The translations under genes and the position numbers were made by a program. A stretch of DNA of 64,000 nucleotides from Amphiura filiformis (taxonomy: Eukaryota; Echinodermata; Ophiuroidea; Amphilepidida; Amphiuridae), in assembly GCF_039555335.1 (NCBI RefSeq), contig NC_092628.1, positions 95,429,782 through 95,493,781 of the forward strand, given 5' to 3'. This document shows positions 37,601 to 43,012 of this stretch, in pieces. Under the pieces are notes generated by a model. It saw nothing but the letters and a program-made list of their open reading frames with translations, was not told the origin of the DNA and did not search any database. The first letter of the stretch is position 1. Each line of letters begins with the position of its first letter.

Positions 37601-39818
37601 ATGTCGCTTTAATAGCTAAACGTTAGCATTTAGAGTGTTGAAGATAAGTGTTTAGGATGCGTTTTGATACAAATTGTATCAAAGTATGACACATGTAAAG
37701 TAACTTGAAAATCAAAAGGACGGAGCTGATTTTATTTTGGATTTGCGATGTGTATGATAATATGTTTTATAATATGAAATCATAACAACTTACACTGAAT
37801 TTCAAAATCTATTGAAATCGCATATCTATGTTCTAAAGACAGAATTTTTTTTGGATAAGGACCTTAAAATATCCCAATTTTGATCCTTTTTAACCCATAT
37901 TTTTAATTATTCAAAAATTGTTGAGAGAACTGTTTCTAGTTTTGAATCTTTAGAACATAAATATGCAGTTTTTTTGTGTGTGTTTTCCAGCTAAAAATAA
38001 AGGCGGCAGCCACTTTGAAATTGGCTATACCATCTAAAAAAAAATAATGGATTACCTCATATCCAAAATAATTGTTCTACAGCTAGAGCACTATAATATT
38101 TCTGGTTGATTTTATACCAATAATAGGTGAAAGAGGTGTCCTGTATATGTACATGTGTTTGTTGTTGTTGTTTTCAGGCAGTTGTTAAGGCAGCGGCCAT
38201 TTTAAAAATGGCGGCACATCTTGAAAAAATAAACCAGAATTGTTTAGTATTTATTGCTGTATTACTCGCATTATAAAGGTAAACAAAATGCTTTGTCAAC
38301 TCTTTAATAACATTATGTTAAAATCGTGCATCTATTTTTCAAAAGTGTTTTAGAACGTTATTAAAGCGTTTTATACCTTTATATAAACCGACAATAACTT
38401 CGACTTATGGCCTAAAACGCGACGCTTTTGCACCTAAAATCTATGGAAAGCTATTTAGGATTTGAAGGGTAAAAATAGGTCAAATCATCAAATTGAGGCT
38501 ATTACGATAAACTGATATGAAAAGGTGAGAAATTAGCAAAATCGGATACCAAGAAGATTCCAAAAAGTTGCATGTTTACTCAGTGGTGGCCATCTTGAAA
38601 CAAAAATGTGATTTTTGGTTAAATATTAGATTTTTGACAAAATGTTTTAGGTAATAATGTGATTTTTGGTCATGAATGTGATTTTTGGTCCAAAATGTGT
38701 TTTTATTTCAAAATATGTTATTTTGGTCAGGGGTCAAAAATGTGATTTATGGTCAAAAATGTGATTTATGGTCAAAAATGTGAATCTTGGTCAAAAATTT
38801 AATTTTTAGTCAAAAATGTAATTTTTGGTCAAAAAAAGTGAATTTTGGTCAAAAAATTTTTAGTCAAAAATATGATTTTTGGTCCAAAATGTGATTTTGG
38901 TCAAAACGTGATTTTTGGTCAAAAACGTGATTTTTGGTCAAAATGTGATTTTTGGTCAAAATGTGATTTTTGGTCAAAATTTGATTTTTGGTCAAAATTT
39001 GATTTTTGTTCAAAATGTGATTTTTAATCAAAATGTGATTTTGGTCAAAAACATGACCGCCGTTCACGGCCCTCCGACTCCATACCCGGTTGACTCCCGC
39101 GTATGGATGCCGACTACACCAGCCCTCTGCACCGACAACGAGGCGTGACCACTGCGCAGCTCACCACGACTCCACACCCGGTTGCATCCCGCGTATGGAT
39201 GCCGACTGTACCGTCCCTCTGCACCGACAACGACGGCGTGACCACTGCGCGCGCTCACCACGACTCCACACCGGTTGCATCCAGCGTATGTGTGCCGACT
39301 GCACCGCCCTCTGCACCCGACAACGACGGCGATACCAGTTACCCAGGGCGATGCCAGGCCTAGCCTATAATCATGAATTCATGATAATATTCTCCCAGAC
39401 GGACTACAGCGGTCATGTTCTACACTGGTTCGTATAAATATATTACTATAGGCCTATAATAATTATAATTATTTAAATAAATATCAGGTTAAAATCGGAT
39501 TGAATTCAGGTTGAAATTAGGTTGAAATTTCGACGTCAATACAACGTGGGATTCAGGTTGAAATTAGGTTGAAATTTCGACGTTGAATCAACGTTGAAAT
39601 CGGGTTGAAATCAGGTTAGAGTCGATTTGCAAATACAACGTGATTTCAACGTCGATACGTCAACCTGATTTCAACGTGATTTCAACGTCGGGTGTGCCCA
39701 CTGGGTAGCCATCGAATATCCATGCACAGGATTGGAAAAATTGATGTTAAGAAAGAGTAAAAGTTCCAAAGAGGAAGATAAACTCCATCAGAGGAACGAC
39801 GAAACAGTGGTATCATAA
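9679..39818 (+). CDS. NRF-6-like acyltransferase-3 membrane protein, multi-exon, terminal exon split by insertion
   Basis: Spliced gene; coding segments 9679-9767, 15670-15827, 17369-17456, 17573-17690, 19276-19535, 20350-20523, 20731-20827, 21729-21821, 21983-22148, 22374-22453, 22690-22821, 23730-23877, 24096-24294, 25247-25536, 27509-27568 and 39708-39818. All join in phase, about 754 codons in total, which fits the family. An N-terminal NRF domain (LDAFGK, WLGDYDGC, KYGVCVPEVC, VNCQDFPQRPYDTG) precedes a first membrane segment and an acyltransferase-3 core (LHGIRVISLTWVALGH, VDTFFFMSGLLLSY, YLSCDMQFFIISP). The family is represented by C. elegans nrf-6, thought to act in transfer or transport of small molecules across epithelia; the substrate here is unknown. 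The signal-peptide exon is not identified. The last exon is interrupted at 27568 by a 12.1 kb TA-flanked insertion; removing it restores an open frame to a stop at 39816-39818. Family call is strong; function of this allele is uncertain. Confidence 0.85.
9768..11848. other. Intron DNA, no feature beyond a poly-G run
   Basis: Part of the 5.9 kb intron after the first recognised NRF-like exon. A run of G at about 9959-9970 and a short GGTTGTACCAACC palindrome follow. Nothing else supported. Confidence 0.4.
11849..14064. mobile_element. 2.2 kb TIR structure enclosing a satellite array
   Basis: Left end CTCCACTTCGCAGCGCGATG; right end CATCGCGCTGCGATGTGGAG. The left ~350 bp (11849-12200) and right ~350 bp (13711-14064) are direct copies of each other, sharing TGTGGGGTCTGCATCTCCTT and CACGGCTGCGATATCGCAGC. 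The left copy alone is also a complete foldback ending AGCATCGCAGTATCGCATCG. So either one element captured the array, or two MITE copies flank it. Confidence 0.6.
12250..13701. repeat. ~111 bp satellite array with one inverted block
   Basis: About a dozen units containing CATAAGAATAACTTTTTTCT, CTAGATGCTTATTTTCAATT and CCTCATAATACAATGAAAAA; CTAGATGC recurs at 12451, 12561, 12672 and 12783. The block at about 12966-13130 is in the opposite orientation. Confidence 0.88.
14065..15054. other. Intron DNA, nothing recognised
   Basis: AT-rich sequence; the inverted words GTACGCGTGCATTATTT and AAATAATGCACGGGCC near 14693-14770 hint at a small foldback. No coding or RNA gene seen. Confidence 0.4.
15055..15413. 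mobile_element. TTAA-flanked MITE in intron
   Basis: TTAA then GGGGGTACTACACCCGTG; the right end has GGGTGTAGTATCCCC then TTAA. Arms of about 140 bp pair imperfectly (TAGTTGTAGTCCTTGCCCCT against its complement). Same family as 36118-37369. Confidence 0.8.
15670..15827 (+). CDS. NRF-like gene exon 2 (NRF domain core)
   Basis: Follows TTTAATTTCAG and ends at CCG before GTAATC. Encodes LDAFGKVPAGVMAGNFEWLG then DYDGCSSLQDFHYCSVNFG, the most conserved block of the NRF domain, with the paired cysteines of the extracellular part. Reads in phase with its neighbours. Confidence 0.85.
16505..16535. repeat. Short perfect palindrome
   Basis: TAATTTAGATACTG is followed directly by its complement CAGTATCTAAATTA with a two-base centre; capable of a stable hairpin in the intron. 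Confidence 0.6.
16716..16778. repeat. Solo fragment of the 3.4-4.7 kb foldback arm
   Basis: TTGAAATAGCCGAGTGAGAG and AAAACTGAAGCATCCT match the arm near 4190-4250, showing the foldback belongs to a dispersed family. Confidence 0.6.
17369..17456 (+). CDS. NRF-like gene exon 3 (NRF domain)
   Basis: Acceptor AAACAG, donor GTAAGT. Encodes STLEFKYGVCVPEVC followed by SEEAITRNIGLLTK. YGVCVPxxC is the standard second cysteine motif of NRF domains. Confidence 0.85.
17573..17690 (+). CDS. NRF-like gene exon 4 (end of NRF domain)
   Basis: Acceptor CTTCATGCAG, donor GTAAGC. Encodes IPAEYRSIATLATPMF then VNCQDFPQRPYDTGFICFT, leading directly into the first transmembrane helix completed by the next exon. 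Confidence 0.83.
17691..19275. other. Intron DNA, no feature
   Basis: A 1.6 kb intron between exons 4 and 5. A short AATAATAATAATAATG run at about 18785 and an inverted CCCTTAATTAAGGG at 18834 are the only structures seen. Confidence 0.45.
19276..19535 (+). CDS. NRF-like gene exon 5 (TM1 and cytoplasmic linker)
   Basis: Acceptor TTTGCAG, donor GTATGT. The first codons complete a hydrophobic helix (TVFCLILAIMMLSGAALDVF). About 60 hydrophilic residues rich in K, S, T and E follow, the usual variable linker between TM1 and the acyltransferase core. A (GATT)n microsatellite lies just after the donor. Confidence 0.82.
19555..19622. repeat. (GATT)n microsatellite
   Basis: About 16 tetranucleotide units, with GATC variants at the start; directly follows the exon 5 donor. 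Confidence 0.95.
20350..20523 (+). CDS. NRF-like gene exon 6 (start of acyltransferase core)
   Basis: Acceptor CTTCTCAG; donor is GTAG followed by GTTTGT, chosen because it alone keeps phase with ENAPDLF in the next exon. Encodes CFAFNRNISKLLDT and LHGIRVISLTWVALGH. The last His sits where the conserved His of acyltransferase-3 proteins lies. Confidence 0.85.
20731..20827 (+). CDS. NRF-like gene exon 7
   Basis: Acceptor TAATACAG, donor GTATGT. Encodes ENAPDLFENSLPSFFFQAVG and SYSAVDTFFFM, the second half of a conserved core block (VDTFFxxSG continues in the next exon). Confidence 0.85.
21089..21640. repeat. Degenerate ~22 bp minisatellite
   Basis: Some 25 imperfect units built on TTCGGAATAAAAACCTTTCG with variants CCGAAGG and CGGAAC. 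Located in the intron between exons 7 and 8. Frames on both strands are repeat artefacts. Confidence 0.75.
21729..21821 (+). CDS. NRF-like gene exon 8
   Basis: Acceptor ATTTTCAG, donor AG/GTTTGA. Encodes SGLLLSYVTFTRM, a short charged turn, and WLLFYFHRIWR: a transmembrane helix followed by the basic RxWR-type stretch that recurs in acyltransferase-3 proteins. Confidence 0.85.
21983..22148 (+). CDS. NRF-like gene exon 9
   Basis: Acceptor TGTTTCAG, donor GTATAT. Encodes RITPLYAFVILFMIYHHPYF and, further on, CEKYWWRNLLYINNY. The R-x-x-P-xY followed by a helix, and WWRNLLYINN before the lumenal loop, are strong family signatures. Confidence 0.87.
22374..22453 (+). CDS. NRF-like gene exon 10
   Basis: Acceptor TTTACAG, donor GTAAAT. 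Encodes CMQWSWYLSCDMQFFIISP then LILLPLFR. CMxWSWYLxxDMQFF is one of the best conserved blocks of the family. Confidence 0.88.
22510..22660. repeat. GA-rich simple sequence
   Basis: GATGATGAAGA / GAGGATGATGTCGGTGAGGA type purine-rich DNA in the intron before exon 11. Confidence 0.6.
22690..22821 (+). CDS. NRF-like gene exon 11
   Basis: Acceptor CACACAG, donor GTAAGT. Encodes a transmembrane helix (SGIIITSVMFLASLVTTGYL) and a polar loop ending GNLAL. Frame continues exactly into SIDEYSTNSYLK. Confidence 0.8.
23730..23877 (+). CDS. NRF-like gene exon 12
   Basis: Acceptor AAATACAG, donor GTAAGT. Encodes VYFQPYSRIPPYLIGMIMGY. The Y-x-P-x-R-x-P-x-YLxGxxxGY block is diagnostic of NRF-6-like proteins. 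Confidence 0.88.
24096..24294 (+). CDS. NRF-like gene exon 13
   Basis: Acceptor TATTCAG, donor GTAAAA. Encodes a helix (GWALAFAAGISVVYG), a loop, FSRLGWSFALAWVIFACYYG and YGG. A conserved R-x-x-W after the loop is visible. Confidence 0.86.
24737..24963. mobile_element. 227 bp MITE in intron
   Basis: GTTGATTGGCGTAACATG at the left is mirrored by GGTTACGCCAATCAAAC; inner TAGGGTAGGTCGGTCGG pairs with AGGGTCGGTCGGG. The interior is poly-T. Confidence 0.7.
25185..25246. repeat. Truncated third copy of exon 14 tail
   Basis: GTGGTCTGGTTATACAAACC and ATATCCATCTTCATATCGTG, followed by TTTCATTTATTTCAG, match the 3' part of the 147 bp unit, so the duplication involved at least two events. Confidence 0.7.
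25247..25536 (+). CDS. NRF-like gene exon 14, tandemly duplicated in frame
   Basis: Two head-to-tail copies (25247-25393 and 25394-25536) each start GWINDFLCWSFWIPLSRLTY and continue to HGLVIQTYYQ. The unit is 147 bp (49 codons), so reading through both stays in frame. Both copies are preceded by TTTCATTTATTTCAG, so either may be the acceptor; only the second has a donor (GTAAGT). A truncated third tail copy lies at about 25185-25246. A normal family member has one such segment, so the transcript may use 25394-25536 alone. Confidence 0.75.
26229..27393. mobile_element. TA-flanked foldback, split by another element
   Basis: Left end TACTGCGCCAAAAAAAGTAT and right end TACTTTTTTGGAGCAGTA, flanked by TA (26227-26228, 27394-27395). 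Arms carry CACTTGGAAAAATAATCACA and AGTGACAAACTGGCCTAT in mirror image. The left arm is interrupted by the element at about 26322-26836. Mariner-like by termini and target; no transposase. Confidence 0.72.
26322..26836. mobile_element. Element nested in the 26.2-27.4 kb foldback
   Basis: TATAGACGAATCCAAAT at the left is mirrored by TTGGATTTGTCTATA at the right, with inner GGGTAGCCGTCGGCT / AGCGGCTACCC. It separates two halves of the host element's arm, which are contiguous in the other arm. Confidence 0.6.
27509..27568 (+). CDS. NRF-like gene terminal exon, 5' part before the insertion
   Basis: Acceptor TTATTCCAG. Twenty codons encode the last helix, CYIFCGSLMLSYASAALLSI, ending at the TA target dinucleotide (27567-27568). 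The frame then runs into the insertion for 23 codons and stops at 27638-27640. Confidence 0.8.
27577..27840. repeat. Left subterminal repeat array of the 12.1 kb element
   Basis: Alternating forward and inverted copies of AGGTTGAAATTTCAACGT / ACAACGTTGAAATTTCAA. The local palindromes should form hairpins. A matching array stands at the other end. Confidence 0.7.
28139..28436. mobile_element. hAT-like MITE nested in the 12.1 kb element
   Basis: Left end has GAACACTTGTGGGGAGGGG; right end CCCCACAAGTGTTTGTGAGTGGTCCCT. The right terminus matches the element at 44622-44885. No coding sequence seen. Confidence 0.5.
28575..29500. repeat. GC-rich degenerate ~30 bp minisatellite
   Basis: About 30 imperfect head-to-tail units of the type CGCAAGTGTTTATGGGTACG followed by CATGCG, unit length roughly 28-35 bp. 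GC and CpG content are far above the surroundings. Because the array is low in stops, several long overlapping frames appear in it on both strands; they encode only repeated C/A/V/Y-rich sequence and are not genes. Confidence 0.85.
29501..30100. other. No feature seen inside the 12.1 kb element
   Basis: Unremarkable AT-rich DNA between the minisatellite and the next nested element; AGGCCTA words occur but no frame, TIR or array was recognised. Confidence 0.5.
30101..31893. mobile_element. 1.8 kb TIR element, ends CCGTAAAACGGGGTGAATCG
   Basis: Starts CCGTAAAACGGGGTGAATCG and ends with CGATTCACCCCGTTTTACGG. Further copies of the GGGTGAATCGGGACA core lie inside at about 30285-30315 (inverted pair), 31481 and 31846-31875. 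No transposase frame is visible and no clear target duplication could be fixed. Probably a non-autonomous DNA transposon nested in the larger insertion. Confidence 0.65.
31894..33500. other. Decayed repeats, no gene
   Basis: Around 31985-32225 is a decayed MITE with GGCCCGTAGTCTGG and runs of GGGG/TTTTT. At about 32745-32995 two tandem ~118 bp copies share GACATTCTAAACATGTTTAA and TTCATTTAAGGTCAT. The rest shows nothing recognisable. Confidence 0.5.
33540..33770 (+). pseudogene. Possible reverse-transcriptase C-terminal relic
   Basis: In one frame SDLTQVVSHHSFHIARRWNV is followed by PGTVKRTNFKK. The order R-S-D-L ... S-F ... R-x-WN ... FK resembles the extreme C-terminus of LINE-type ORF2 proteins. 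Only about 60 residues remain and no RT catalytic motif is present, so this is a weak call. Confidence 0.3.
34611..34732. repeat. Two direct copies of a ~33 bp sequence
   Basis: GTGCATCTCATCGGACCAAT with following AATTATAGGCCT occurs twice, 86 bp apart (starts near 34617 and 34700). The upstream 34430-34600 stretch is relatively GC-rich but not recognised. Confidence 0.6.
34824..35430. mobile_element. TA-flanked MITE with CCCAGCAAACACAAAA ends
   Basis: Begins CCCAGCAAACACAAAACATT after TA (34822-34823) and ends AACGTTTTTGTGTTTGCTGGG before TA (35431-35432). Internal repeats of AACGTTTT and AACCCGACATTTAAATGTTA occur in both orientations. No coding capacity. Related decayed sequence is near 56170-56520 and 38300-38400. 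Confidence 0.75.
35984..36080. repeat. Short foldback
   Basis: AAGAAAAATAATTATCAAGC plus ACGAATCACGTGG is mirrored by CCATGTGATTCGGGC and TTGATTATTGTCTTTCT about 35 bp later; imperfect arms of roughly 33 bp. Confidence 0.55.
36118..37369. mobile_element. TTAA-flanked TIR element (GGGNGTACTACACCCATG)
   Basis: TTAA then GGGCGTACTACACCCATG at the left; CATGGGTGTAGTACCCCC then TTAA at the right. TTAA targets are typical of Kolobok and piggyBac elements. The 1.25 kb interior lacks a transposase. The same terminus recurs at 15055-15413 and 58593. Confidence 0.7.
38600..39052. repeat. ~18 bp tandem array (GATTTTTGGTCAAAATGT)
   Basis: Roughly 20 imperfect units, most regular at 38870-39050. Short open frames on both strands are by-products of the repeat. 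Two units also occur at about 33755-33790. Confidence 0.85.
39070..39345. repeat. ~94 bp GC-rich tandem repeat, three copies
   Basis: Copies begin near CGACTCCA at 39074, 39167 and 39261 and share CGCGTATGGATGCCGACT and CCTCTGCACCGACAACGA. Overlapping frames through the array are repetitive and judged non-coding. Confidence 0.8.
39480..39692. repeat. Right subterminal repeat array of the 12.1 kb element
   Basis: Copies of AGGTTGAAATTAGGTTGAAA and TTTCGACGTTGAATCAACGT, the counterpart of the left array, immediately inside TGTGCCCACTGGG. Confidence 0.7.
39708..39818 (+). CDS. NRF-like gene terminal exon, 3' part after the insertion
   Basis: After the second TA, 36 codons and a stop: AIEYPCTGLEKLMLRKSK, then a hydrophilic tail ending ETVVS. 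The E-x-P-xxGLEK motif is the expected C-terminal signature of the family. Joining it to ...ALLSI at a single TA gives a continuous frame. Confidence 0.75.
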   Translation, partial: AIEYPCTGLEKLMLRKSKSSKEEDKLHQRNDETVVS

Positions 39819-42560
39819 ATATTGTTGATGCTGAATTTCCTATCAGTGTATAATAACATGCTGGACGCTTAATGTTGGAGGTAAAATTGGAGGCAAAACA
39901 ATGGAAAATTTGGCTTGAGCTGGATTAAAAAAATATTATAGGTAGATTAATATTATTTTGATTCACAAAGTTGGAAAAATTCTTTATGATATGTGTTAAT
40001 TCTGATCTGTAAACTTAACTGCTGAACATTAAAATGTTTAGGGATCAGATAGCAACGTTTGTGCAGTATTTTTTGTGTGACATGAGAGCACATCAGACAC
40101 ACCAAATTGCATTCTGAATACAAGGAACGTCCTGATATCAAATATTTTTGATTTTTTGAAATTTGCGAAAGGGCAAATTATTATAAATTGATATTTTGAC
40201 ATATAACATTCCTCAAAAGTAATCTTTATAAATCAAATGATATCTACTTAGAATGTATATGTAGCTGGGAGTAACGACACTCATTTGAAAATTTTGACAT
40301 TTTGTATTTTCCAAACATTATCTCTGACACAAATGAAATTAGTTTTCCCCATGAGGAACAATTTTCCAAATGTGTATGTAGGGGTAACCATTTCAAGGAT
40401 AGTGCCCCTGGAAATGGATCGATGGCATACCAAACTAGGTTTTCTCAACCCAATGGAAATATAATCCAACTTCCATCTATTCCTCAGATAACTCAAAGAA
40501 CTACGATCGATAGTACATAAGATTCAGAAAAAATAGCACGTTTTGCCAGAAAAAACAATCCAATCCTAATTCTTCAGTTGGAACTAACTGGAACAAAATG
40601 CCAACAAAAGTCATATTTTTATATTTGGAAATTTTTTTATGAAAAAGGGGCAATTTCGCAGGTTTTCTTACAACTGTAATCTCAAAAACATTAGTACTGT
40701 ATTTTTCTGGACTTCTGGAGTAGTAAATAACAAATCACACAACAATTAAGATATGTCATCGGTATCAGAGTAAAATTTTACTAACCCAACACCACAAGAT
40801 TACACTTATTCTCAGTTCTTTGTAAAGCTTTTGATAAGAATGCACACTGTTAGTGACTTCAACATGTATGTATACGGGGCAACAGAAAGAACTTTATGAA
40901 AATATCACATTTAGAAATCTATTATACTATACATGATGTCCAGTTGTAAAAAATAAGTTAAGACATAATACACTTTTTGAACACAGCTTATCAAATATAC
41001 AGCTTAATTATAGTATAGCACGTCTGAATAATTTAAAATTGCATTAAAATATTTGCATATAGAAGGAATGGTCAAAGTAAATGTGCAAACTTATAATACT
41101 GTTTCTATTTATACTAATGCTTTATATTACTCAAGTTTAGATTTTAACTTTTTATATACTAATGTTGCTGAAGGTAAATATTATACACATGTACATTGTA
41201 CACAACTTGAAACAAACAGCGGGAATATTAATAGAGTAACGCTTGCTCAGGTGGTTTGACCCACTCTCCTTGATAACAAGTTAAAGGGTGAGATTTTTAT
41301 ATCATCAGTAAACTAGACTGTCTAATGTTTCTTGCAGATACAATCATTTGGCAAAAACATCTTACAATTTTTATTTTCTGGCTGTCGACAGCCAGAAATT
41401 AACAACATGCTGGCCTATTGGCATTGTAATACATTCATTTATGTGCAACCTGCTAATCAACTTAAATTTTAGAAATAGTATTTTTTGTGGCTATCTGATT
41501 GAGCCATTCCGTAAAAAGAGGGTGCTAGAATCATAAAATGCTCCTGTAATACAGCAATCGTGATCAATCTATGGCTGCTTTGCTTAGAAAGTATAGCAAT
41601 GCAAGGAAGTAGGCCAGTTACAATTTTATAGTACAAATGTAGCCAATTATAATTTAACCAAATGTAGCCAGTTACAATTTTATAGTATCCTGTGATGTCA
41701 TAACATCAAGTGTGTCACAATAGTTCATCACCTGATCAGTTAGCCTGATGATGCATTTTGGATGAGACACGATACTGTCGCTATCAAAAATAGTAAGACC
41801 AGATGAACAGATTTGCTCTATTTATGAAAAATGCTCTTGCAAAAAGCGATCAAGTATCAATTTAGCACATTTAGTCTTATTTTTGCTCTTTTGAGACTTT
41901 TTTTACAAGAGATTTTGGAATGACATAGTGCACAATATTTGTTGGAATTGCTTTACATTGTATAGTACAAGTTAAAAGTCATGTATGATAGATATCTAGA
42001 GGAAAGACTCGCACGGTTGATAGTCTTAGGCACAAAATATATCATGTATTGTTTTTCAATGAAAAATATATATACTTTATTAAGAACCAAAATATTTCAA
42101 CAAACAAATAAAGCTAATTAATGTGTCATGCCACTTATTACCAGCCTAGGTGGCAAAGGGTGGCACTTCAATATTGGAGCCTCATGTATGTTGGGCTGTT
42201 ATGGCCCATGGCCTGTCACCCAAATTATTTGAATACCCTTCAATTCTCCTAGGACTTGGATCTGTCAACCATGTCAACCAAAGACCCATCTTTTCTCTCT
42301 CATTTACAAATTTAATTTCGATCATCGGATCAGTTCTCGTTGTGACATTTTAGTCAAAATTTAGTTATTAATGGAATATGAAAATAAATGAATGTACACA
42401 CTTTCAGATAATTTACAAGTCTTAGAAGCATTTAATTAAATTTTAATTATATAATTAAAACATTAAAAAACAATAAATAAGTATACAAATTGAAACACAA
42501 AAATGCTTCTTGTGTAAAATGCTTCTACAAATATGAAAATTTATCATATCTGTACTAACA
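39819..42560. other. Convergent intergenic region, no gene
   Basis: Lies between the stop of the NRF-like gene and the probable 3' end of the PDZ gene. A possible weak poly(A) hexamer ATTAAA for the + strand gene is at 39924-39929. A short palindrome TCTGGCTGTCGACAGCCAGA sits at about 41377-41396. No coding frame above 75 codons looks real. Confidence 0.5.
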
Positions 42561-42563
42561 CAA

Positions 42564-42569
42564 TTTATT
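42564..42569 (-). promoter_or_regulatory. Candidate poly(A) signal of the PDZ gene
   Basis: AATAAA on the minus strand, about 305 nt downstream of the stop codon; a plausible 3' end, unproven. Confidence 0.45.
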
Positions 42570-42874
42570 TTAAGTTATACATTTTAAATTTATAAAACAA
42601 ATGAACAATTTTGATATTTAGCTAAAACTGCTCAGTAAAATTAATCTAAAAATTCATGCTCATTGAATGAACCCTCCCTCCCCTTACAAACCTAATAACT
42701 CTTTTGGTCAAGTTTTGGTCAAGTTTCCTGCTGTCTCATAATGAAAGGCTGATGGTTATGCTGTGCCATTGTAAAAGCATAATGTAGAATACTTTACAAC
42801 AGATACCCGCTGATGCTGATTATAGTTGTCAAACCTCTAGCAGTGAAGTCTTGGAAGAACAGAGCAGAGTAACT

Positions 42875-43012
42875 CTATTCATATGGGATGACCACAAATT
42901 CTATTTTAGGTTTGCTCTTGTCGTTGTATGACCTCCTAATGATATCCACAGCTTCTGGGTGAGTAGCAGAAGTTAGCGGGGTACCATCCACTTCAAGGAC
43001 TTCAAACCCAGG
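42875..43012 (-). CDS. PDZD7: PDZ gene, terminal exon completing PDZ3
   Basis: Acceptor TTATTTCAG; stop TAG at 42877-42875. PGFEVLEVDGTPLTSATHPE then AVDIIRRSYNDKSKPKIEF, ending VVIPYE. The protein ends directly after the last PDZ strand, as in whirlin. Confidence 0.87.
   Translation of the reverse strand, partial: PGFEVLEVDGTPLTSATHPEAVDIIRRSYNDKSKPKIEFVVIPYE

Larger units (their letters stand above)
27569..39705. mobile_element. 12.1 kb TA-flanked TIR element, nested and apparently non-autonomous
   Basis: Ends are CCCAGTGGGCACA (27569) and its exact complement TGTGCCCACTGGG (to 39705), flanked by TA at 27567-27568 and 39706-39707. Both ends carry subterminal arrays of a motif related to GTTGAAATTTCAACCTGA and ACGTTGATACAACG (about 27577-27840 and 39480-39692). 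The interior holds nested elements at about 28139-28436, 30101-31893, 34824-35430 and 36118-37369, plus minisatellites at 28575-29500, 38600-39052 and 39070-39345. No open frame resembling a transposase was recognised. The TA duplication fits Tc1/mariner-like or other TA-targeting DNA transposons; the superfamily is not resolved. It sits inside a coding exon. Confidence 0.75.

Noticed and set aside
39090-39437. 115-codon Cys/His/Arg-rich frame resembling a zinc-finger-like protein
   Set aside because: It is a 94 bp tandem repeat read in frame; alternative frames are equally open and Cys/His spacing follows the DNA period.
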